Shown piece after piece: positions 1 through 5,900 of a stretch of DNA of 10,678 nt (the stretch's first letter is position 1; each line of letters opens with the position of its first letter). This stretch comes from Bacteroidales bacterium UBA3742 (lineage in GTDB: Bacteria; Bacteroidota; Bacteroidia; Bacteroidales; Paludibacteraceae). The stretch lies in contig DFGU01000050.1 of assembly GCA_002371785.1 (NCBI GenBank), positions 25,580 to 36,257 on the forward strand. The letters run 5' to 3'. The notes beneath the pieces are model-generated. The model was not told where the DNA came from, searched no databases, and worked only from the letters and a program-made list of their open reading frames with translations. Made by a program: the position numbers and the translations under genes.

Positions 1-35
1 CATCCACCAGTGACGTCCAGGATGGTAACGAGATG
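1..35. repeat. 35-bp dispersed direct repeat, copy A
   Basis: The first 26 bases (CATCCACCAGTGACG...GGATGGT) recur exactly at 923-948. The match continues to 35 bases with only two differences, ending in CGAGATG in both copies. CATCC at the start can pair with GGATG at 20-24, so a weak hairpin is possible, and the middle holds GTGACGTC. The two copies lie on either side of the toxin-antitoxin operon. This looks like an intergenic dispersed repeat. Its family is not recognised and the left end may be cut by the window edge. Confidence 0.75.
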
Positions 36-140
36 CGAATGAGATAGCCCAGCCTCAGGGTTTAAAAGAGAGGTAAAAGATCTTTGATGTATTGTGTACT
101 TATAGAAATGAGCGAAAAATGAAAGTTTTTTGCTGATTTG

Positions 141-173
141 TTTGCATATGTCAAAAAAAAACCGTACCTTTGC
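141..173 (+). promoter_or_regulatory. Bacteroidota-type promoter of the toxin-antitoxin operon
   Basis: TTTGC at 141-145 and TACCTTTGC at 165-173 are separated by 19 nt. This fits the Bacteroidota primary sigma consensus (TTTG near -33, TAnnTTTG near -7). The antitoxin start codon lies 30 nt downstream. A nearly identical promoter is at 10379-10411. Confidence 0.85.
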
Positions 174-186
174 GGCGTCAAAGGTA
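165..186. promoter_or_regulatory. Inverted repeat over the -7 element (candidate operator or 5' hairpin)
   Basis: TACCTTTG (165-172) and CAAAGGTA (179-186) form a perfect 8-bp dyad around a 6-nt centre. The left arm is the -7 promoter box itself. A type II antitoxin that represses its own operon could bind such a site. However, the same dyad occurs at 10403-10424 before an unrelated small gene, so it may instead be a general promoter or leader feature of this genome. Confidence 0.6.
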
Positions 187-189
187 ACG

Positions 190-197
190 AAAGGAGG
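190..197 (+). promoter_or_regulatory. Strong Shine-Dalgarno of the antitoxin gene
   Basis: AAAGGAGG ends 5 nt before the ATG at 203. Such a full anti-16S match is uncommon in Bacteroidota, and the other genes here have A/T-rich leaders instead. It fixes the antitoxin start and suggests strong antitoxin translation. Confidence 0.8.
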
Positions 198-202
198 TAG
201 AT

Positions 203-409
203 ATGCAAACAGTAGCAGCAAATCAGTATGAGCGGTTGACAGTTCATGTACCGCATGTAGAAGCAAAGCGTTTTAAGGCTGTTGTAAAGGCTCTCGGTTA
301 TGAGATAGAGAAGAAGAATTCTTTGGATCGAGCGTTAGATGATATCGAGGCCGGTCGCGTGCGTTCATGGTCATCAGCAGAGGAGATGTTCAGAACTTTA
401 GGTGCTTAA
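203..409 (+). CDS. Type II antitoxin (RelB/DinJ-like), partner of YafQ-like toxin
   Basis: This 68-aa protein is the probable antitoxin that neutralises the ribonuclease encoded 3 nt downstream. Evidence is mainly context: a small acidic/basic helical protein directly before a YafQ-type toxin, in one operon with its own promoter. A possible N-terminal strand (RLTVHVP, about residues 11-17) followed by two predicted helices fits a ribbon-helix-helix DNA-binding fold, as in RelB/DinJ antitoxins. The C-terminal end (SSAEEMFRTLGA) resembles the toxin-binding tails of Bacteroidales antitoxins. The start at 203 is supported by a perfect Shine-Dalgarno. In such operons the antitoxin alone or with toxin usually represses the promoter, and the dyad at 165-186 is a candidate site. 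The exact antitoxin family cannot be fixed by eye. Confidence 0.82.
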   Translation: MQTVAANQYERLTVHVPHVEAKRFKAVVKALGYEIEKKNSLDRALDDIEAGRVRSWSSAEEMFRTLGA

Positions 410-412
410 GCT

Positions 413-694
413 ATGTATTCGCTTCGTACTACGCAGGAGTTTGATAGAGATTTCAAACGCTGTAAGCAACAAGGTCGCAACATGCACCTATTGCAAGATG
501 TTGTTGAGCTACTCGAAGAAGATGGATGTGTTCCAGAAGAATACAAGCCTCACATGCTTCGCGATGAATATGCAGGGCTGTGGGAGTGCCACATTGAGGA
601 TGACTGGTTGCTGGTGTGGCGCCAGAACGACAAGAGATTGACGTTGCTGTTGACCAATACCGGCTCGCACGAGGAACTTTTCCAAAGTAAATAA
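413..694 (+). CDS. YafQ-family type II toxin (RelE/ParE superfamily mRNA interferase)
   Basis: This 93-aa protein is a likely ribosome-dependent mRNA endonuclease that halts translation when its antitoxin is degraded. The family signature is clear: an N-terminal start like YSLRTTQEFDRDFKRCK, a central H47 (PHMLRDEY), then GLWECHIEDDWLLVW with H60, D64 and W65, and a C-terminal GSHEELF with H86 and F90. These line up with H50, H63, D67, W68, H87 and F91 known for E. coli YafQ, so all main active-site positions are present and the toxin looks functional. The length is normal for the family. It starts 3 nt after the antitoxin stop, so the two genes are co-transcribed and probably translationally coupled. 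A hairpin terminator follows at 718-749. Such modules occur as stress or plasmid/island stabilisation elements; no plasmid or integrase genes are visible here. Confidence 0.92.
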   Translation: MYSLRTTQEFDRDFKRCKQQGRNMHLLQDVVELLEEDGCVPEEYKPHMLRDEYAGLWECHIEDDWLLVWRQNDKRLTLLLTNTGSHEELFQSK

Positions 695-717
695 CATAGC
701 GTAGCTATCATTTCTAT

Positions 718-749
718 AAGCAACAATTCCGAAAGGGGTTGTTGCTTTT
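718..749 (+). terminator. Hairpin terminator of the toxin-antitoxin operon
   Basis: AAGCAACAATTCC (718-730) pairs over 13 positions, with two G-T pairs, to GGGGTTGTTGCTT (735-747) around a GAAA tetraloop. The stem ends in TTTT (746-749) followed by GTG. The short T run makes this a moderate intrinsic terminator. It sits 24 nt after the toxin stop. A smaller hairpin (ATAGC-GTA-GCTAT, 696-708) lies between. Confidence 0.78.
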
Positions 750-765
750 GTGTACACAAATGTCA

Positions 766-790
766 AAAGTGCCAAAGTGCAAAGCAAAAA
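766..790. repeat. 25-bp direct repeat, copy 1
   Basis: The sequence from AAAGTGCCAAAGTGC to GCAAAAA is repeated exactly, 25 of 25 bases, at 1540-1564. A diverged copy is at 1239-1262. The unit is itself made of short AAAGTGC-like words. Copy 1 follows the toxin-antitoxin terminator. Confidence 0.8.
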
Positions 791-859
791 ATAGAATAGA
801 CAGCAATGGATCAACAAAGCATTGCGACATGTGTAAAACGCAGAATATCAGACTCGATG

Positions 860-887
860 ATCATTTTCGTGACGTCACGAAAATGAT
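860..887. repeat. Perfect 28-bp palindrome with GACGTC centre
   Basis: The left half ATCATTTTCGTGAC (860-873) is followed without any spacer by its exact reverse complement (874-887). There is no T tract, so it is not a typical intrinsic terminator. The lack of a loop favours a site for a dimeric DNA-binding protein or a cruciform/resolution site rather than an RNA hairpin. The core GTGACGTC also occurs inside the 35-bp repeat at 1-35 and 923-957. No binding protein can be named. Confidence 0.85.
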
Positions 888-922
888 ACCGATGCATAAA
901 AACTAAGTAGAAAAAGTCCCAG

Positions 923-957
923 CATCCACCAGTGACGTCCAGGATGGTCGCGAGATG
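923..957. repeat. 35-bp dispersed direct repeat, copy B
   Basis: This matches 1-35 at 33 of 35 positions, with the first 26 identical. After the repeat the two loci diverge. Copies A and B enclose the whole toxin-antitoxin operon and the palindrome in a segment of about 0.9 kb. Confidence 0.75.
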
Positions 958-1033
958 GTGGCGGGAATGACAGGAGGAGATGAGTAAAAAGAATCAAGTG
1001 ACGCAAGAAAATAAGAGAGAGGCAAGAAAATAA

Positions 1034-1150
1034 GTGAGACTAATGAGATTAATGAGACTGTGAGACTAACGTGAGACTCTGTGAGATTTTGTAAAAGGCT
1101 ATGGATTAGCCGATTAGAGACAATGGTCTCAATAATCTCAATAATCTCAT
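1034..1150. repeat. TGAGAY iterons and an imperfect 25-bp inverted repeat
   Basis: TGAGAC/TGAGAT words start at 1035, 1044, 1053, 1061, 1072 and 1082, and the reverse-complement words (GTCTCA, ATCTCA, ATCTCA) start at 1126, 1135 and 1144. The first three and last three are both spaced exactly 9 bp. The arm 1034-1058 therefore matches the reverse complement of 1126-1150 at 21 of 25 positions. The interior holds two small hairpins, GGCTA-TGGAT-TAGCC and GAGAC-AATG-GTCTC, where the second competes with the long stem. Function unknown: it could be a folded RNA, a protein-binding iteron set, or a degraded element end. Confidence 0.65.
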
Positions 1151-1238
1151 GTAAAAAAACAAAGGAAAATGAAATGAGACTTTGAAACTTTGGAACTTTC
1201 GAAAATGGCTTATAAGTGGCTGTAAATTAGACGAATGG

Positions 1239-1262
1239 GCAGAAAGTGTCAAAGTGTCAAAG
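1239..1262. repeat. Diverged copy of the AAAGTGCCAAAG repeat
   Basis: GCAGAAAGTGTCAAAGTG at the start matches GCAGAAAGTGCCAAAGTG at 1536-1553 with one difference, then carries one extra T before CAAAG. It lies just upstream of the hairpin array. Confidence 0.55.
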
Positions 1263-1281
1263 TTTCACCTCTATTTTTGAT

Positions 1282-1430
1282 GTCGGGATACTATCCCGAC
1301 GCAATGGACAAAACAGGAGGTCGGATGATATCCGACGGGAATGGACGTTGTTAGGATGTTGGATAGCATCCGACGGAATGGACGACGCGGAGATCCGCGA
1401 GCACGGAAGGGACGACGCGGATTTGTCGTC
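1282..1430. repeat. Array of short hairpins, first three with 38-bp period
   Basis: Three hairpins start at 1282, 1320 and 1358, exactly 38 bp apart: GTCGGGAT-ACT-ATCCCGAC, GTCGGAT-GAT-ATCCGAC and GTTGGAT-AGC-ATCCGAC. Each has a 3-nt loop and is followed by a conserved GACG(N)AATGGAC-like spacer. The stems differ between units yet still pair (one G-C pair added in unit 1, one G-T pair in unit 3), which argues for selection on structure. Two further hairpins follow off-period: CGCGG-AGAT-CCGCG (1386-1399) and GACGAC...GTCGTC (1411-1430). REP/BIME-like elements are one possibility; no transposase is present here. Confidence 0.75.
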
Positions 1431-1446
1431 AAGAGGACGGAGTATT

Positions 1447-1490
1447 AATAACCAACGAATAACCAACGAATAACCAACGAATAACTAACG
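1447..1490. repeat. Four tandem copies of an 11-bp repeat
   Basis: AATAACCAACG occurs three times without change (1447-1457, 1458-1468, 1469-1479) and a fourth time as AATAACTAACG (1480-1490). The 11-bp period is close to one DNA helical turn, so a protein could bind all copies on one face. It may equally be slippage-derived. Confidence 0.9.
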
Positions 1491-1539
1491 GTTAGCCGGA
1501 CAGAACCCAGAGAAAGGCCTGAGGGAAGATGAAGTGCAG

Positions 1540-1564
1540 AAAGTGCCAAAGTGCAAAGCAAAAA
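1540..1564. repeat. 25-bp direct repeat, copy 2
   Basis: This is identical over 25 bases to 766-790. It lies 15 bp upstream of the 5' repeat of the giant gene. Copies 1 and 2 bracket the structured intergenic region. Confidence 0.8.
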
Positions 1565-1578
1565 TTAATATCGAAAAC

Positions 1579-1735
1579 AAAAACACAATAATATAAAAAT
1601 ATTATGAAAAATTACAACTTAATCGAATGGCAATGGAAGACAGATAGCCATGAAAAACAAACCCCGCAGCGGTTTGGACGGTATGCGGCAATGCTACTCA
1701 TGCTCCTACCCTAGGTGTGGGATAGATGTGGGGAT
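1579..1735 (+). repeat. 157-bp direct repeat, left copy (5' end of the giant gene)
   Basis: This matches 2831-2988 with 11 substitutions and one missing base, about 93% identity. It covers the A/T-rich leader, the start codon and the signal-peptide coding region of the giant gene. Homology stops abruptly after GTGGGGAT. The nuclease gene fills the space between the two copies. Confidence 0.93.
1604..1714 (+). pseudogene. Truncated, frameshifted 5' fragment of the giant-protein gene
   Basis: From ATG 1604 the fragment reads MKNYNLIEWQWKTDSHEKQT..., nearly the same as the first 35 residues of the intact gene at 2856. One C is missing after CTCCT (intact gene: CTCCTCACC), which shifts the frame inside the hydrophobic core and creates a TAG at 1712, giving a 36-residue peptide. 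Beyond that the frame-corrected similarity lasts only to 1735. An in-frame TAA lies 15 bp before the ATG, so translation must start at 1604. This copy is a remnant of a duplication or of a related gene. It could still be translated as a leader peptide ahead of the nuclease gene, 50 bp downstream, but nothing shows that. Confidence 0.85.
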
Positions 1736-1764
1736 TGTAAGAAAGTTTTTTCATAAACGTGGAA

Positions 1765-2823
1765 ATGGCAAAAGAAATAGAGAAATATAACAAAGAAAGT
1801 TTGTTGGAGGCAATAACTTCCATCAAGCAGATTATTGCAGAAAACAAGATGGCGTTGTTGCAATCCGCTAACGCTATCATTATCAAGACTTATTGGGAAA
1901 TAGGTAAACGAATTGTGGAAATAGAGCAAGACGGAAAAGTCAGAGCGGCATATGGGAGTAACTTGCTCAAAAATATAGCCATTGAATTGACAGAAGAATA
2001 TGGCAGCGGGTATAGCGAGCGCAACTTGGCGTATGCCCGCAAGGCTTACGTATTATACCCGGACTATAACATTTTGCAGACGCGTTTGCAAAATTTGTCT
2101 TGGTCACATTTATGCTTGTTGACCGGAGTGGAAGAAGAGGCGGCGCGAGAGTGGTATTTTCAGACGGCTCAGGACGAATCATGGGGAGTGAGAACGTTGC
2201 AGCGCAACATCGCTTCTCAGTATTATTTCAGAATGCTGCAAGCACCCCAACCTTCTGTCGTAAAGGCTGAGATGCAATCGATAACTCAATCTTATCCTTC
2301 ACGGAAAGACGAATATATTAAATCTCCTGTGGTGGCTGAGTTCCTGGGCTTATCCAGACCGAATGATTTCACGGAGAATAATTTGGAGACCGCGATTTTG
2401 AATCACATCCAGACTTTTATAATGGAATTGGGTAAAGGTTATTCGTTTGTTGCGAGACAACAGCGGATAACAACGGATATGGGAGACTATTATATTGATC
2501 TGGTTTTCTATAATTACTATTTGAAATGTTTCCTTTTGATTGATTTGAAGACAACTCAAATCAGTCACGCAGATGTCGGACAAATGGACATGTATGTGCG
2601 GATGTATGATGAGTTAAAGCGGCCTGAGGGAGATAACCCGACAATCGGATTGATATTATGTTCTGAGACGAGTAAGGATATGGCACGCTTTTCTGTGATG
2701 CATAACAATCCTCAATTGTATGCAGCGAAATATCTTACGTACTTGCCGTCAGAGGAGGAATTGAGGCGAGAGATTGAACGGCAGAAAGAGATTTATCAAA
2801 TGCAACACGACAACACCAAATGA
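1765..2823 (+). CDS. YhcG/DUF1016-family PD-(D/E)XK nuclease
   Basis: This 352-aa protein has the two-part layout of the family: a helical N-terminal domain (about residues 10-180, with TYWEIGKRIVEIEQ and SGYSERNLAYARKAY typical of DUF1016_N) and a C-terminal nuclease domain (about 185-340). The catalytic pattern is visible: D245 in YYIDLVFYNYYLKC, D260 and K262 in IDLKT, and Q273 in GQMDMY. The D-x-K form, instead of E-x-K, is common in this family. The length is normal, so the enzyme looks intact. Family members are predicted DNA nucleases, often found near restriction-modification or mobile genes. None is visible here and the substrate is unknown. ATG 1765 is preferred; a GTG at 1759 would add two residues. 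The stop overlaps an ATG (ATGA, 2820-2823) in frame with the giant gene. The gene lies between two copies of that gene's 5' end, suggesting insertion as a cassette. No promoter of its own was recognised. Confidence 0.93.
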   Translation: MAKEIEKYNKESLLEAITSIKQIIAENKMALLQSANAIIIKTYWEIGKRIVEIEQDGKVRAAYGSNLLKNIAIELTEEYGSGYSERNLAYARKAYVLYPDYNILQTRLQNLSWSHLCLLTGVEEEAAREWYFQTAQDESWGVRTLQRNIASQYYFRMLQAPQPSVVKAEMQSITQSYPSRKDEYIKSPVVAEFLGLSRPNDFTENNLETAILNHIQTFIMELGKGYSFVARQQRITTDMGDYYIDLVFYNYYLKCFLLIDLKTTQISHADVGQMDMYVRMYDELKRPEGDNPTIGLILCSETSKDMARFSVMHNNPQLYAAKYLTYLPSEEELRREIERQKEIYQMQHDNTK

Positions 2824-2830
2824 AATATAT

Positions 2831-2988
2831 AAAAACACAAAAATATAATAATATTATGAAAAATTACAACTTAATCGAATGGCTAGGGAAGACAGATAGC
2901 CATGAGAAACAAACGCCGCAGCGGTTTGGCCGGTATGCGGTAATGCTACTCATGCTCCTCACCCTCGGTGTCGGACAGATGTGGGGAT
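2831..2988 (+). repeat. 158-bp direct repeat, right copy (5' end of the giant gene)
   Basis: This is the intact partner of 1579-1735. It begins 7 nt after the nuclease stop codon and includes 25 nt of leader before ATG 2856. Because the conserved leader is only 25 nt long, any promoter further upstream of the original gene would now lie before the left copy. Confidence 0.93.
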
Positions 2989-5900
2989 GGAACTTCGGAG
3001 GGAACTATGGTAATGATGATGTCACTATTTGGTTTGATAATAGTGCGACACAATTATCTAATATTAAAATATATTTCGAAAATGGTCAATATAGTCAAGA
3101 CTACTCGTTTTCTCAAATAGCAGGTACAGACTATTGGACAATTACCACTCACTATGCCGGATACAATAAATATGAGATTCACGGAACACCTAAAAATTCG
3201 AGCGACAACTGGGGGTGGAAAACTAATGCCAAAGGAAATGGTGAAGAAATTTACAGCGGTTGGCTTACAAGATGTTTTTCTCCGAGTACAACGAGCGGAC
3301 AAGCCGGTTCTTGGACTGTTCCGGGGCAAAAGAGTGTTTCTTATACCAGAAACTCGACCACAACTGCCAACACTCTTGCCGGTTCTGGAACGAGCGGCAG
3401 TCCATATATTATCAAACCCGGTACAACTATCGGTGTGGAATTGAGTGGAACAGCCATTGACGGAAGTTGTACCAAATATTACAAATTCGGTTCATCTACT
3501 GCATCGACCACAAATACTAAGCAAGTAGTTGCCAGTTGTGTTGCTGGAACTACTTATAGCATGGAGGGTTATACGGGTGCAAAACGTGATACATACGAAT
3601 CGCGCTACGCGAGTGCCGGTACACTTTATTTTAAAGCCGCATACACTATTTCAGCAGCCGTAAGCGGAGAAAACGGCTCGGTATCAATTACAAGCGGAGG
3701 CAATTATGTATATACTGGCAACACATCTTTTACTGTAACAGCAACGCCTGACAGCGGTTATGAAGTAGATACATGGACAGTTACAGGAGGTACAAAAACA
3801 GGCAGCGGCAATTCGATTACCGTTTCAGCGAGCAATAGTGCCAATTGTACTGTTACTGTTACATTCCGCGCTATTCCGGCAAGCAGTCATACTATTTCCT
3901 ATACCACAGTAGGTACAGGTTGGTCTTACGGAACGGCACCATCATCAGCGGAAGCAGACGAAACGGTTACCTTTGTTGTCAATCCTACAGCGGGCTATAC
4001 GGTAAGCGTCACCAGTAGCGATGTGACACTTAGCGGTCCTAATGCAAGCAATCAATACACCTTCACAATGCCGGATGATGATGTTGCGATTTCCGTCTCT
4101 GCAACAGAGAACAAGTCCAGCGTAACGATTGTAGCTTCGCCAAGCGGAGCGGGTACATTCAGCCCAGCTTCTCCAGTTTTGGCAGGTGTAGCAACCAAGC
4201 CGTCTGTAACCGCAACCGCTGTTCCTGGTTACAAGTTCAGCAGTTGGGCAATAACCGGCGGTGCAACCATCAGCAGCACAAGCACTAACCCGACAACTGT
4301 AACAGGTAAGGGTGCAGGTGCAGATGCTACGTTGGTTGCTAATTTCGTACGTACTTATGCCTTTGTTGAAGGACGATTCCATATCACCAATGCATCACGA
4401 AACGGCACATGGACAAATACATTTAGTAGCGGTAATTGGGATGAGAGTTCTACACGAATTCCTTTCGAGTATGACAACGCGAACCATCGTTTCTATCTTC
4501 ATACTTATGCCACTCCGAAAGAGTTGACAACACAAATTAGCGGATACAATCCATTCTTCTATATAAAGACAAGTACTGCATCAGGATCCCTTACCAATGT
4601 TACATCTTATTGGTCTGCCACATCAACAACAATCACCACAGCAGGCACAGGAGGAAAAAAGACACTGGTACATACTGGAACTCTTCACAATGATTATCTT
4701 CGTTTCAATTCATCGGACGAAAGTGGGTATGTTGTCATTTATTTCGATGAGGCAGGCGTTTGGTATGAATTAGAGCAATCATTGAAATATGATGCAAATG
4801 GTGGAACAGGCAGCGCCCCCGCAACCGCTTATTATTTGAAAGGCACAAATGCTACGGCAGCTTCTAATCCTTTTACCGCTCGAACAAATTATACATTTGC
4901 AGGATGGAATACTGACCAATATATAACTGGAACCAATTATGCAGCCGGAGTAAGTGTTCCGATGAACACCAACAGGATGCTCTATGCAAAATGGGATCGT
5001 ACCGTTACATTAGAACAAGAGGGTGCTACTACGGAAGGTTCAACGACTGTTATAGGTACATGGAATTGTGCTACTCTGCCTGCAATCAGTAATCCGGAAA
5101 AGACCGGCTATACGTTTGGCGGTTGGTACACAGAAGTTGCAGGTGCAGGTAATCTTATTATCGATACGGAAGGAGTGTTGCAGGCAGATAAAACCAATTG
5201 GACAGATGCCTCTGGTAGATTCCAACGCACTCCATCTGCTCCCGCAAGCGAGAGTAAACCTCTTTACGCTAAATGGACGCAAACGGTAACGCTGAATGCC
5301 AATACAGGTAATCATGGTTCGGGAAGCAATACAACTGCTACGATTGTATATAAAGCAACCGCGAAATCGAGCATTACGCATTGTACCCCCGCAACGGGAT
5401 ATCATCTGGAAGGCTATTATACCGCAGAAACGGATGGTGTGAAAGTGCTGAATGCAGATGGCTCATTTGCAGAATCTGACGTAACAGATTATATCACCGA
5501 TGGTAAATGGACGAAAGCATGTGCTACCACGCTGTATGCGCATTACGAGCCGAATACATATGATGTCATTCTGGATGTCAATGGTGCAACCTCCGGAAGC
5601 AACCAAACTGTAGTTGCTACGTTCGATGCTGCAATGCCGACCACGCAGAAGACGAGTGGCGCAGCTATTACTGCTCCAAGCAAGACCGGTTACACATTTG
5701 GAGGTTACTATGCAAACAATACCGGCACGGGTACACAATATTATACCAACGCGCTTGCGAGCAACCACATATGGGATGTTGCTACCAATAATACCCATAT
5801 CTACGCCAAGTGGACGGCAAATCCGTATACGATTACACTGACACAGTCTGGCGAGACGGGTTATGGTTCGGCTGGTACGGCATCTGTTACCGCTACCTAT

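Larger units (their letters stand above)
750..1578. other. Gene-free, repeat-rich intergenic region
   Basis: No reading frame here looks like a protein. The longest (1246-1473) runs through a hairpin array and tandem repeats and has no family resemblance. The stretch instead holds a 28-bp palindrome, a dispersed 35-bp repeat, runs of TGAGAY and their inverse, three copies of an AAAGTG(C/T)CAAAG repeat, a hairpin array and 11-bp tandem repeats, each listed separately. A candidate -7 box (TATTTTTG, 1272-1279) lies just before the hairpin array but lacks a convincing -33 partner. Confidence 0.7.

Noticed and set aside
509..817. Minus-strand frame opposite the toxin gene
   Set aside because: It overlaps a well-supported YafQ-like toxin with intact active-site residues and the operon terminator.
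1272..1279. TATTTTTG as a -7 box for a promoter in front of the hairpin array
   Set aside because: It fits TAnnTTTG, but no TTTG lies at the right distance upstream, and such short matches are common in A/T-rich sequence. It remains only a possibility.
1246..1473. A 75-codon plus-strand frame starting MSKCQSFTSIF
   Set aside because: It reads straight through the hairpin array and the 11-bp tandem repeats. No ribosome site or family resemblance is seen; the overlapping minus-strand frame is equally unconvincing.
1282..1490. CRISPR array
   Set aside because: The repeated units are about 38 bp with no spacers of constant length, units differ from each other, and no cas genes are nearby. The 11-bp tandem units have no spacers at all.
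3154..3444. A 96-codon plus-strand frame within the start of the giant gene
   Set aside because: It is an alternative frame of the giant gene, has no independent start signals, and the giant frame shows a signal peptide and continuous modules.
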